Source: Agrobacterium fabrum str. C58 (lineage in GTDB: Bacteria; Pseudomonadota; Alphaproteobacteria; Rhizobiales; Rhizobiaceae). Taken from it: DNA of 64,000 bases. Each line of letters begins with the position of its first letter. Positions within the stretch are counted from its first letter, which is position 1. Positions 17,429 through 25,443 of this stretch are shown here, in pieces. The DNA is taken from the NCBI RefSeq assembly GCF_000092025.1, contig NC_003063.2:186001-250000 (forward strand), read 5' to 3'. The notes under the pieces are model-generated. The model did no database searches and was not told the origin of the DNA. It was given only the letters and a program-made list of their open reading frames with translations. Position numbers and translations under genes: made by a program.

Positions 17429-17998
17429 TCAGGCCGAGAGCCGGCGGCCGTTTGCCACCAGAAGACCGGCGGCACCTTCGAGCCAGCCAGCTTTCAGCTC
17501 CAGCGCCAGAAAACGGTTGCGCTCGAACGGGCCGGGCATGATGAGGTGCTGGGCCTTGTCGGCGAAAAAGCCGAAGCGCTCGTAATAGGGCGCGTCGCCG
17601 ACCAGGAGGATGGCGCCATGGCCGCGCTTGGTGGCTTCACCGATTGCCGCACGCATCAGTGCGGAGCCGATGCCCTTGCCCTCATGGGCGGCATCGACGG
17701 CCAACGGGCCAAGCAACAACGCCTCGACAGGACGGCCTTCGCGTGAAATACCGGCTTCGACATTCCAAAGGCGCACCGTGGCAATGACATGGCCATCCTC
17801 ATCCCGAGCAACAAGCGCCAGGCCTTCGGCCGGAACGCGGCCGGCGCGCAGCTTTTCAGAAGACTTGCGGCGGCGGCCAGCGCCCATGGCGCGGTCGAGA
17901 AGGTTCTCACGGGCGACGACATCGCCCGGATTTTCCTGATCGACATGAAATGTCTGCGGTGTAAAAAATGCCCGTACCGAATTCAAAAGAGCGGCCAT
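17429..17998 (-). CDS. GNAT-family N-acetyltransferase (COG3153-like)
   Basis: A 189-residue acetyltransferase. The acetyl-CoA-binding motif A is LLLGPLAVDAAHEGKGIGSALMRAAIGEA (the Q/RxxGxG loop as EGKGIG) and motif B is LLVGDAPYYERFGF. ATG at 17998 follows GGGAGG with a 6-base spacer; a start seven codons earlier is less well supported. The substrate is unknown. It is monocistronic with its own terminator. Confidence 0.85.
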   Translation of the reverse strand: MAALLNSVRAFFTPQTFHVDQENPGDVVARENLLDRAMGAGRRRKSSEKLRAGRVPAEGLALVARDEDGHVIATVRLWNVEAGISREGRPVEALLLGPLAVDAAHEGKGIGSALMRAAIGEATKRGHGAILLVGDAPYYERFGFFADKAQHLIMPGPFERNRFLALELKAGWLEGAAGLLVANGRRLSA

Positions 17999-18203
17999 CC
18001 TTGGCCTCCCGTCACACAACCGCCCACACGCGGCCCTTGATGAAAAATGGTGAAACCGCTCCGGCCCGCCGACACGCTTTCCTCGGCTGGAAGAGGTGCA
18101 GCAAGCAGGGATTTGCGCAACAGCACAATCGGCAGGGCCGGAACGGAAGCTTGGTCGAGACGCCGCCCTGTTCAGCGGGCGGCGTTCGGACTTTTTGACC
18201 TGC

Positions 18204-18248
18204 GCATCGGGTTTTCCGAAAACCGCGTTACACTTTTCGGCCCGATGC
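18204..18248 (-). repeat. REP-like hairpin immediately after odc
   Basis: Nested inverted repeats: outer GCATCGGG/CCCGATGC (18204-18211, 18241-18248) and inner CCGAAAA/TTTTCGG (18216-18222, 18234-18240). It abuts the odc stop codon. Elements of this pattern recur downstream of genes in rhizobia and may act as transcription ends or mRNA 3' stabilisers. Confidence 0.6.
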
Positions 18249-19382
18249 CTAGATGACGTAAGCCTTCAGCGGCTCGAAGCCATTAAAGGCAACCGCCGAA
18301 TAGGTCGTCGTGTAAGCACCCGTGCCTTCGATCAGAACTTCATCGCCGATGGTCAGCGAGACCGGCAGCGGATACATGTTCTTTTCATACAGCACGTCGG
18401 CGCTGTCGCAGGTCGGGCCGGCCAGAACGCAGGGCTGCATCTCGTCCTGATCACGCTCGGTGCGGATCGGGTAACGGATTGCCTCGTCCATCGTCTCGGC
18501 GAGACCGCCGAACTTGCCGATGTCGAGGAACACCCAGCGGTGGTTGTCGTTGTCGGACTTCTTCGACACGAGAACGACTTCCGCCTTGATGACGCCGGCA
18601 TTGCCGACCATGCCGCGGCCCGGCTCGATGATCGTCTTCGGGATCTGGTTGCCAAAGTGCTTGCGCAGCGCCGTGTCAATCGCCTGGCCGTATTCTTCGG
18701 CAGCCGGAACGTCGCGCAGGTACTTGGTCGGGAAACCACCGCCCATGTTGACCATCTGCAGGTGGATGCCCTGCTTGGCAAGCGACGCAAAGACGCGCTT
18801 GGCATCGGCAAGTGCTGCATCCCATGCGTCGAGATTCATCATCTGCGAACCGACATGGAAGGAAACGCCGTAGGATTCCAGACCCATCTGATGCGCATAA
18901 ACCAGAACATCGACAGCCATCTGCGGCACGCAGCCGAACTTGCGCGACAGAGGCCATTCAGCACCTTCGCCATCCGTCAGCACGCGGCAGAACACACGCG
19001 CGCCGGGGGCGGCACGGGCAACCTTCTCGACTTCCTCATGGCTATCAACGGCGAAGAGATCGATGCCGAGCGCGTGAGCACGGGCGACGTCGCGTTCCTT
19101 CTTGATGGTGTTGCCGAAGGAAATCCGGTCGGACGTTGCACCGGCATCGAGCGCCATCTGGATTTCAGCCACGGAGGCGCAATCGAAGTTGGAGCCGAGC
19201 GAAGCGAGCAGCTTCAGGATTTCGGGAGCCGGGTTTGCCTTGACGGCATAATAGATCGCGCTGTTCGGCAGGGAATGCCGGAACGCGTTGAAATTGTCGC
19301 GCACGACGTCGAGATCAACCACGAGGCAAGGGCCTTCGGGACGTCGGGTCTTGATGAAGTCGAGAATGCGTGCAGTCGTCAT
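18249..19382 (-). CDS. odc: Ornithine (lysine/ornithine) decarboxylase, fold III
   Basis: A 377-residue alanine-racemase-fold decarboxylase. The PLP lysine is K48 in YYAVKANP, and the phosphate loop and glycine-rich segments are HVGSQ, NMGGGFP and IEPGRGMVG. The dimer-partner catalytic Cys-Asp is in GPTCDSADVLYE. It makes putrescine from ornithine, the start of polyamine synthesis in Agrobacterium. ATG at 19382 has AGGGA with an 8-base spacer; a longer frame upstream is part of a structured leader, not protein. It is divergent from a LysR gene. Some family members also use lysine, so the substrate is not fixed by sequence. Confidence 0.93.
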   Translation of the reverse strand: MTTARILDFIKTRRPEGPCLVVDLDVVRDNFNAFRHSLPNSAIYYAVKANPAPEILKLLASLGSNFDCASVAEIQMALDAGATSDRISFGNTIKKERDVARAHALGIDLFAVDSHEEVEKVARAAPGARVFCRVLTDGEGAEWPLSRKFGCVPQMAVDVLVYAHQMGLESYGVSFHVGSQMMNLDAWDAALADAKRVFASLAKQGIHLQMVNMGGGFPTKYLRDVPAAEEYGQAIDTALRKHFGNQIPKTIIEPGRGMVGNAGVIKAEVVLVSKKSDNDNHRWVFLDIGKFGGLAETMDEAIRYPIRTERDQDEMQPCVLAGPTCDSADVLYEKNMYPLPVSLTIGDEVLIEGTGAYTTTYSAVAFNGFEPLKAYVI

Positions 19383-19405
19383 CGATATATTCCCTATAAA
19401 ACCGA

Positions 19406-19423
19406 CTCCGGCAGAATCCGGAG
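19406..19423 (-). terminator. Terminator-like hairpin before the odc ribosome-binding site
   Basis: CTCCGG/CCGGAG, 6-bp stem with a 6-base loop, followed on the minus strand by TCGGTTTTAT. It lies between the upstream ORF stop and the odc AGGGA, where an attenuator or anti-ribosome-binding-site structure would act. Confidence 0.5.
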
Positions 19424-19453
19424 GACAAAGGACGCTCGAGATATGCATTCGAA

Positions 19454-19528
19454 TCAGCCGGTGGAGGCGCAGAATCGATAGCATACGCTCAAGGCGCGAA
19501 TGTGAACGATGCCCTGCCAGAGCATCAT
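19454..19528 (-). CDS. Candidate leader peptide in the odc leader (24 aa)
   Basis: ATGATG starts a 24-codon frame ending at TGA, 71 bases before the odc start codon. The peptide begins MMLWQGIVHIR, continues ALSVCYRF and ends CASTG. HIR is at residues 9-11 and Arg-Phe at 18-19. In enterobacterial SpeFL, the ornithine-sensing arrest peptide in front of speF, HIR is at 10-12 and Lys-Phe at 19-20, so spacing and chemistry agree. No strong ribosome-binding site precedes it, which lowers confidence. If real, ribosome stalling here could change the hairpin at 19406-19423. Confidence 0.42.
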   Translation of the reverse strand: MMLWQGIVHIRALSVCYRFCASTG

Positions 19529-19918
19529 TCGGCTTTGTCTGCCATCGATTGGAGGGAATGACCCGACCGCACTTCAGGCAATGATGGTGTGCCTCTTCAG
19601 TACCCCGGCTGATGGAAAGCCGGCAGAGAACCAGAAAGGCCCGCACCGTCGTTGCTTCATATGTCCTCGCATTTCCCGGTTGGCCGGAATAGCGACTGGA
19701 GGGGTTAGTTCCAGGTACCTTACCTAAATCCTCACCACATCGAGGACTCGGCGGACACACATGGGCACGTGCGACTTTGGGCAGCACGGGAGATAAGAAT
19801 ATTCGCAGTCATAATCAAGAGAATTTTTTCATCAAACGCGGATTTTTTCAGCAATGATTTTAGGGTTGAACAGTCGCTGCCCAGCGTTCAATTATATGGA
19901 ACGAACCGGAGGATTTTC

Positions 19919-20812
19919 ATGGACACGCTCACCCGCATCCGCGCCTTTATCGATGTTGTCGAGGCGGAGGGTTTTTCCGCCGCCGCCCGCAAGACCGGGC
20001 GTTCCAAAGCGCTTCTGTCCAAATATGTCCGGGAACTGGAGGATGATCTCGGGGCGCTGCTTCTCAATCGCACCACCCGGCAGTTCTCGCTGACCGAGGC
20101 CGGACACACCTATTACCGCACCGCCTCTGACATTTTGAAGGAGATCGACAACCTTGCCGATCTGGTGCGCGAAAAGAATGCCGATCTCAAGGGCAAGCTC
20201 AGGATCTCGGTGCCGCGCACCTTCATCGATGCCGATATCGGCCAGAGCCTGATCGATTTCGCCAAGGAAAATCCGGAACTGGTGCTGGAAATCGTCGCCG
20301 ACGACCGATTCGTCGATCTGATCGAAGAAGGCTTCGACCTTGCGATCCGTATCACACGGCTGGAGGATTCGGGTCTCATTGCCCGCAAGCTTTCTGATTT
20401 CCGGGTTTATGCGGTGGCGACGGCGGATTTCGTGGCGAAGCATGGACCGCTCGACGGGCCACAAGATTTTGCCCGCGTGCCCTTCATCATCGACACCAAT
20501 ACCCGCTTTCATAATACCGTGCGTTATTTCGAACCGGATGGCGGATCGAACTCGGTCGCCATCAGCGGGCCGATCGAGGTGAACAGTCCGCAGGCAACGT
20601 TGCGCGCCGCCCGCGCCGGGCTCGGCATCGCCATGGTGCCGGATTTCATCGCCCGTCCGCACATCCAGTCCGGTGAGCTGGTGACCCTGTTCGACGACTA
20701 TATTTCCAAGGATCGCGGTATCTATGCGGTCTATCCGCACCGCCGCTACCTGCCCGCCAAGGTGCGCAGTTTCGTGGACTATCTCTCCGCGTGGTTTCGC
20801 AAGGGCGGCTGA
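19919..20812 (+). CDS. LysR-family transcriptional regulator
   Basis: A 297-residue LTTR. N-terminal HTH: MDTLTRIRAFIDVVEAEGFSAAARKTGRSKALLSKYVRELEDDLG (residues about 1-45), then the substrate-binding domain from GKLRISVPRTF. It belongs to the DsdC/CrgA-like LTTR branch by the FDLAIRITRLEDSGLIARKL segment. ATG at 19919 follows GGAGG with a 6-base spacer. It is divergent from odc across a 536-base region and could act on odc, but LTTRs of this branch often control unlinked genes. It ends against a shared terminator with the sugar ABC operon. Confidence 0.85.
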   Translation: MDTLTRIRAFIDVVEAEGFSAAARKTGRSKALLSKYVRELEDDLGALLLNRTTRQFSLTEAGHTYYRTASDILKEIDNLADLVREKNADLKGKLRISVPRTFIDADIGQSLIDFAKENPELVLEIVADDRFVDLIEEGFDLAIRITRLEDSGLIARKLSDFRVYAVATADFVAKHGPLDGPQDFARVPFIIDTNTRFHNTVRYFEPDGGSNSVAISGPIEVNSPQATLRAARAGLGIAMVPDFIARPHIQSGELVTLFDDYISKDRGIYAVYPHRRYLPAKVRSFVDYLSAWFRKGG

Positions 20813-20842
20813 GGAAAGGTTTTCATCGGGCCCCAATAAACA

Positions 20843-20870
20843 AAAACGCCCGCCTTTTGGCGGGCGTTTT
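20843..20870. terminator. Bidirectional intrinsic terminator
   Basis: A perfect 12-bp stem, AAAACGCCCGCC (20843-20854) with GGCGGGCGTTTT (20859-20870), loop TTTT. It lies between the convergent LysR gene and the sugar ABC operon and has A/T runs on both sides, so it can work in both directions. Confidence 0.9.
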
Positions 20871-20884
20871 CATGTGCGGGATTC

Positions 20885-21838
20885 TCAGAAAGGCGAATCC
20901 GGGAAGTAGAACTGCTTGGCGTTGTCCTTGGTGATGAGCGTCGCGTCGAGAATATACTCGCCGGCAACCGGCACCTGATCGTAGAAATGACCTGCTGTCA
21001 GCTGCATGGCGGTCGCCACCATAGCCGGCGGATAGAGCACGTCGACCGGCACCAGCTTGTCGCCGTCCATGACCTTCTTGATCATGTCCTTGGAACCGGC
21101 ACCCGCAACGATATACTTGATATCGGTGCGTTTTGCCTGCTGGATCGCCTCCAGCACGCCGATCGCCATGTCGTCGTCCTGACACCAGACCACGTCGATC
21201 TTCTTGTATTTGGTAAGATAGTCCTGCATCACGCGGAAGGCGTCGTCCCGGTTCCAGTTGCCGTACTGGCGGTCGAGAACCTTGACGCCGGAGCCGGCAA
21301 TACCCTTGTCGAAACCATCCTGGCGCTGCTGGTCGATCGGGATCGGCAGGCCACGAATAACCACCACTTCCGCGTCAGGCGTGGTTTTCTTGATGTATTC
21401 GCCAGCCACCTGCCCGAGAGCCGGGTTGTTACCAGCAACGTAAAGATCGCGGATCGAATTGTCGTTGACGCTCGGCGCGCGGTCGACGAGCGCGACGAAG
21501 GTGCCCTTGTCCTTGATTTCCTTGATGGCGTTGACGAGCGGATCGGGATCCGACGGCAGCACGACCAGTGCGTCCAGCCCCTGCACCGCAAGATCCTGCA
21601 GCGCGTTTGCCTGGTTGGCGGCATCCGGCGAGGTCTTGACGATGACGTTGAGCCCCGGATGCTCCTTCATCAGGAGCTTGGCCACACGCTCGGCGTGGTA
21701 AACGACGCCCGCCGTCCAGCCATGGTCGGCCGCCGGAATGGACACGCCGATCGTCACCTTCTTGTCCTGCGCCTGAGCAGAACCCGCAAGGACGGCAGCC
21801 AGCGCGACAAATGCCACGCCGATGAATTTTCTACGCAT
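20885..21838 (-). CDS. Sugar ABC transporter, periplasmic binding protein (RbsB/XylF-like)
   Basis: A 317-residue Peripla_BP_4 protein with a signal peptide (MRRKFIGVAFVALAAVLAG to AQAQ). The ribose-binding-type N-terminus is KVTIGVSIPAADHGWTAGVVYHAE, with DALVVLPSDPDPL and VDRAPSVNDNS lining the sugar site and WCQDDDMAIGVLEAI in the second lobe. The start at 21838 follows GGGAGG. It is the last gene of an ATPase-permease-SBP operon. The sugar cannot be fixed; an aldopentose or a polyol is likely. Confidence 0.86.
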   Translation of the reverse strand: MRRKFIGVAFVALAAVLAGSAQAQDKKVTIGVSIPAADHGWTAGVVYHAERVAKLLMKEHPGLNVIVKTSPDAANQANALQDLAVQGLDALVVLPSDPDPLVNAIKEIKDKGTFVALVDRAPSVNDNSIRDLYVAGNNPALGQVAGEYIKKTTPDAEVVVIRGLPIPIDQQRQDGFDKGIAGSGVKVLDRQYGNWNRDDAFRVMQDYLTKYKKIDVVWCQDDDMAIGVLEAIQQAKRTDIKYIVAGAGSKDMIKKVMDGDKLVPVDVLYPPAMVATAMQLTAGHFYDQVPVAGEYILDATLITKDNAKQFYFPDSPF

Positions 21839-21910
21839 AGTCTCTTTCCTCCCAAGACCGGGGCGTTCCTCCTCCAACCGCACCTGCCCCACATAGCGCG
21901 GCGTGATGTG

Positions 21911-22912
21911 TCACCTGCGGCTGAGCGAGCGCTGCACCAGCATGGCAATGATGATGATGGCCCCCTGAATGGCACCGATCAGATATTCGCTGACGAAGTT
22001 CGACAGGATCATGATGTTGCCGACGATCTCCAGAATGAAGGCGCCGCAGATCGTGCCCCAGATGCGCCCCACCCCACCCCGCAGCGCCGTGCCGCCAACG
22101 ACAACGGCGGTGATGGCCTGCAATTCCCACAACATGCCTGTCGTGGCCGAGGTGGAGGCGAGACGTGGAACGTAAAGAAGCACGGCAACGGCAACGCAGA
22201 GCCCCTGAACCACATAGGCAATCGTTCGGACCCGAACCACCGAAATGCCGGAATAACGCGCCACGTCCTCGCTGGAACCGACGGCTGTCAGATGCCGGCC
22301 GTAACGGGTGCGGTACAGCACGAAGGCGGCGATGGCAGCGGTCACGAAAATCACGATGACCGGCACCGGCACGCCCAGCACATTGCCGAAATAGACCGGG
22401 CGATAAAGCGTCTGGATGTCCGGGTTGCGCAGCGTGATGGCTCCGCCCTGCGACAGCCAGGTGGTGAGCCCTCGGTAAATGCCCATGGTGCCTAGCGTGG
22501 CGATAAAAGGCTCGATGCGGCCGATGGTGGTGATGAGACCATTCGTCAGCCCGCAGGCGGCGCCAATGGCGATGGCCAGCGCCATGGCCGTGAGCAGCAT
22601 CAAGAGCGGGCTGGCGATGACACCGCTGTTCATGAACAGGATCATCAGGCTGGCGACGAAGGCGACCATGGCACCGACGGAAAGATCAAGCCCGCCCGAC
22701 GTGATGACATAGGTGGCCCCGAGCGCGATGATGGCAATGAAGGCGCTACGGGTCACGACATTCAAAAGATTGTCGATGCCGATGAAATTCGGATTGGCGA
22801 TGGTGCCGAGCACCAGCAGCAGGGCCAGCGCCACGAAAGGCGCAACGGCGCGCAGGTCCCAGTCCTTCGAGGTCTTCGGCGTTTTGCCGTTATCGAGTGC
22901 GGCCTCAGTCAT
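21911..22912 (-). CDS. Sugar ABC transporter, permease (RbsC-like)
   Basis: A 333-residue BPD_transp_2 permease with 8-10 hydrophobic segments. Family motifs are ITSGGLDLSVGAMVAF near residue 75 and LQAITAVVVGGTALRGGVGRIWGT near residue 265. ATG at 22912 has GAGGGG upstream. It lies between the ATPase and the binding protein of the same operon. Confidence 0.88.
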   Translation of the reverse strand: MTEAALDNGKTPKTSKDWDLRAVAPFVALALLLVLGTIANPNFIGIDNLLNVVTRSAFIAIIALGATYVITSGGLDLSVGAMVAFVASLMILFMNSGVIASPLLMLLTAMALAIAIGAACGLTNGLITTIGRIEPFIATLGTMGIYRGLTTWLSQGGAITLRNPDIQTLYRPVYFGNVLGVPVPVIVIFVTAAIAAFVLYRTRYGRHLTAVGSSEDVARYSGISVVRVRTIAYVVQGLCVAVAVLLYVPRLASTSATTGMLWELQAITAVVVGGTALRGGVGRIWGTICGAFILEIVGNIMILSNFVSEYLIGAIQGAIIIIAMLVQRSLSRR

Positions 22913-22964
22913 ATTTCCCCTCAATTGTCTTTTCTTCAGGCCTTATTCAAATGACAGGCGGGCC

Positions 22965-24488
22965 TCAGGCGAATTCCTGCGTATGAACGCCCGTCGCCAG
23001 CGCCACGATGTCGTTTTCGGTCATCTGCTCGCCCGCCACCTCGCCGACGATCCGGCCCGAGCGCATCACCAGAATACGGTCGCAGATGCCGATCAGCTCC
23101 GGCATTTCAGAGGAAACGACGATGATCGACCGCCCCTCATCCGCAAGGCTGGCAATGAAACGGTAAATCTGTTCCTTGGTGCCGATATCGATACCGCGCG
23201 TCGGCTCATCGATGATGACGATGGACGGATCGAGCAGCATCATCTTGGCGAGCAGCAGCTTCTGCTGGTTGCCGCCGGACAGCTGGCCCGCCAGCAGGTC
23301 CTTGCGGCCGGTGCGGATGTCGAAATCGCGCACCGCATCGTCGAGCGCCTGCGCCTCCCGGCGGATATCGATCTGAAACAGCCGGCTGAACTTGTTGAGC
23401 GAAGCGAGCGTGAGATTGACCCGCAGATCCTTGGTCAGCAGCAATCCTTTGCCCTTGCGGTCTTCGCTCAGATAAACGATGCCGGCCTTCAGACTGTCTT
23501 CCGCTTTTGCGAAATGCACCTGTCGACCCAGATGGCGGACATTTCCGCGCCCGGCCCGCAGGCCGAGGACACCTTCCATCAGCTCCGTTCTCCCCGCCCC
23601 CACCAGGCCCGCAAAACCGAGGATTTCTCCCTTGCGCAGGCTGAAGCCGGCATCCTGCGCATAACCGGGAACGGTGAAATGCTCCACCTGCAGAACCGGT
23701 TCGCGCTCGCCGCCGGCATGCCGGTCCGGATAGAGCTTGGCAACATCGCGCCCCACCATCAGCCGCGCCATATCGGCCGGCTGCAACTCCGATGCCGTGT
23801 GCGAAGCCACCAGCCGGCCATCACGAAGGACAGTCACCCGGTCGGCGATCTCCTTCACTTCAGGCAGGCGGTGCGAAATATAAAGCACGGCCACGCCCTT
23901 GGCCCTGATGTCCCTGATGACGTTCAGCAGCGCATCGGTTTCGATGGGCGTGAGGCTAGCGGTCGGCTCATCGAAAATGACGACGCGATGCGGCACGAGC
24001 AGAACACGGGCAATCTGTACCAGTTGCCGCTGGGCAATCGAAAGACTGCCGACGATGGCATCGGGATCGATCGTACCGCCGAGATCGGCTATCGCCTTGC
24101 GCGCTCCCGCCCGCATGGCCCGGTCGTCCATCATCGGGCCCCGGCGCAATTCGCGGCCGAGATAGATGTTCTGGGCCACCGTCAGATCCGGCGCCAGCAA
24201 TATTTCCTGATGCACGAGGACGATGCCGCGATGTTCGGCGTCCACCGGTCCACTCAGCGCAACGGCCTCGCCATCGATGCGGATTTCCCCGCCCGACGGC
24301 TTCTCGTTGCCGGCCAGAAGCTTCATCAGCGTCGACTTGCCGGCACCGTTCTCACCGATGATCGCGTGGACCTCGCCGGCCCGCACCACAATCTCGATAT
24401 CCTTCAGGACCTGTACCGGACCGAAAGACTTCGACAGCCCAACCGTCCGGATCAGGCCCGGGTCTGGAGATTCGTCAGCAAAAGCCAT
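22965..24488 (-). CDS. Sugar ABC transporter, ATP-binding protein (RbsA/XylG-like, two ABC domains)
   Basis: A 507-residue tandem ATPase. The first domain has Walker A GENGAGKST, signature LSIAQRQLVQIAR and Walker B VVIFDEPTASL. The second has the degenerate Walker A GLVGAGRTE and LSGGNQQKLLLAK with VIIDEPTRGID, the usual asymmetry of RbsA/MglA. It is the first gene of the operon; the 193-base space back to the TetR gene should hold the promoter. It drives sugar import with the permease and binding protein that follow. Confidence 0.9.
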   Translation of the reverse strand: MAFADESPDPGLIRTVGLSKSFGPVQVLKDIEIVVRAGEVHAIIGENGAGKSTLMKLLAGNEKPSGGEIRIDGEAVALSGPVDAEHRGIVLVHQEILLAPDLTVAQNIYLGRELRRGPMMDDRAMRAGARKAIADLGGTIDPDAIVGSLSIAQRQLVQIARVLLVPHRVVIFDEPTASLTPIETDALLNVIRDIRAKGVAVLYISHRLPEVKEIADRVTVLRDGRLVASHTASELQPADMARLMVGRDVAKLYPDRHAGGEREPVLQVEHFTVPGYAQDAGFSLRKGEILGFAGLVGAGRTELMEGVLGLRAGRGNVRHLGRQVHFAKAEDSLKAGIVYLSEDRKGKGLLLTKDLRVNLTLASLNKFSRLFQIDIRREAQALDDAVRDFDIRTGRKDLLAGQLSGGNQQKLLLAKMMLLDPSIVIIDEPTRGIDIGTKEQIYRFIASLADEGRSIIVVSSEMPELIGICDRILVMRSGRIVGEVAGEQMTENDIVALATGVHTQEFA

Positions 24489-24681
24489 GTACCGTCACCG
24501 ATATCCAACGGAAACGGACGGCATTTGCCCCTTGATTATACCTGAAATGATCATCTGCGAACTCCTCCCAAAGCTCCAGGAAGAAGCTAGCGTCCGTTTT
24601 GAGGTACGTAAAGCAATTTTCGCTGGTCTTTTAGAATACACTCAAATTTGACCGGCGCGGGAGGGTGATGCAGCGCTCCGG

Positions 24682-25305
24682 TCAAGGTACTGGAGGACGT
24701 TGAAATCCCTTCATGAGACGATGCATCGCCTCGGCCCCTTCCTTGACCAGATCGAAACGTTTACCGAACAGCAGCCAGTCATAGACTATGCCTTTCAGCA
24801 GCCAGTAAAGCGCACCGAGCGCCGACTCTGCCGTCCAATTATCGTTGAAGACACCCTCTGACTGTACACGCTGAAAAGCGGCCTCCAGCACATCCTTGTG
24901 GTGACGGTCCAGTTCTTCCTGCGCATGCAGGACCGGGGCAAACTCGTCGGAATAATTGGTACGCAGGCTGATCGTCATGATGCGCTGGCGTTGTTCGTCT
25001 TCTGCCAGAAGCGCAAGCCACTTGCACGTCGCCTCCTCGATCTTGGCCAGCAGTGCTGTCCCCTTGAGGTCCGGATCGCCAAAATCCAGCAGATCCGATT
25101 CCGGCAGCGCTACGGATTCGTAAAGGCCAATGAAAAGGTCGGCCTTGCTGGAAAAATGCCAGTATATGGCGCCACGCGTGACACCGGCCGCGGCCGCCAC
25201 CTCGTCCAGTGAACTATTGGCCACACCCTTTTTGAAGAACACCCGCTCGGCGGCGGCAAGGATCGCCTGACGCGTCTCTTCTGCCTCGGCCTTGGTTCGG
25301 CGCAT
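24682..25305 (-). CDS. TetR/AcrR-family repressor of the RND pump
   Basis: A 207-residue TetR protein. The N-terminal HTH reads TRQAILAAAERVFFKKGVANSSLDEVAAAAGVTRGAIYWHFSSKADL, the AcrR/TtgR type. The C-terminal domain (LALLAEDEQRQRIM, then LGALYWLLKGIVYDWLLFGKRFDL) fits the TetR_C_2 multidrug-sensing group. ATG at 25305 follows AAGGAG with an 8-base spacer. It lies 129 bases after the RND gene on the same strand, not divergent as in most acrR-acrAB loci. A TetR-type palindrome upstream of the membrane fusion gene is its probable operator. Confidence 0.87.
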   Translation of the reverse strand: MRRTKAEAEETRQAILAAAERVFFKKGVANSSLDEVAAAAGVTRGAIYWHFSSKADLFIGLYESVALPESDLLDFGDPDLKGTALLAKIEEATCKWLALLAEDEQRQRIMTISLRTNYSDEFAPVLHAQEELDRHHKDVLEAAFQRVQSEGVFNDNWTAESALGALYWLLKGIVYDWLLFGKRFDLVKEGAEAMHRLMKGFQRPPVP

Positions 25306-25417
25306 GCTGATGTCTCCTTCCAATCACGGCACGGCGCTTTCGCACCGTGCCTCTTTGCGATGCCGGGCTGTCAATCAGATGAATACTTTCATCGGATATC
25401 AACCCGGCCTTCCCATT

Positions 25418-25443
25418 CATTTTATTCGGCCATTTTATTCGGC
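25418..25443. repeat. Tandem 13-bp duplication across the RND stop codon
   Basis: CATTTTATTCGGC occurs twice in direct tandem (25418-25430, 25431-25443). The second copy contains the end of the RND reading frame, so the duplication lies at the gene border. Confidence 0.6.

Larger units (their letters stand above)
19383..19800 (-). promoter_or_regulatory. Long odc mRNA leader, candidate speF-type element
   Basis: About 400 gene-free bases upstream of odc. A conserved speF RNA motif is known upstream of alphaproteobacterial ornithine decarboxylase genes, and this is the expected place for it. Visible hairpins are CCGGCT/AGCCGG (19605-19610 with 19618-19623), GATGC/GCATC (19508-19526), and CTCCGG/CCGGAG (19406-19423), the last followed by TCGGTTTTAT just before the odc ribosome-binding site. 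A 24-codon upstream ORF sits inside (19454-19528). The stretch 19801-19918 is AT-rich and should carry the divergent promoters. The assignment to the motif rests on position, not an alignment. Confidence 0.55.

Noticed and set aside
18096..19481. Long plus-strand frame opposite odc
   Set aside because: Shadow of the ornithine decarboxylase codons; no ribosome-binding site or motif.
19383..19787. Extension of the odc reading frame upstream by 135 codons
   Set aside because: The extension has no decarboxylase homology and the conserved start MTTARILDF has its own ribosome-binding site.
20987..22495. Long plus-strand frame opposite the sugar binding protein and permease
   Set aside because: Crosses two real genes and has a random composition.
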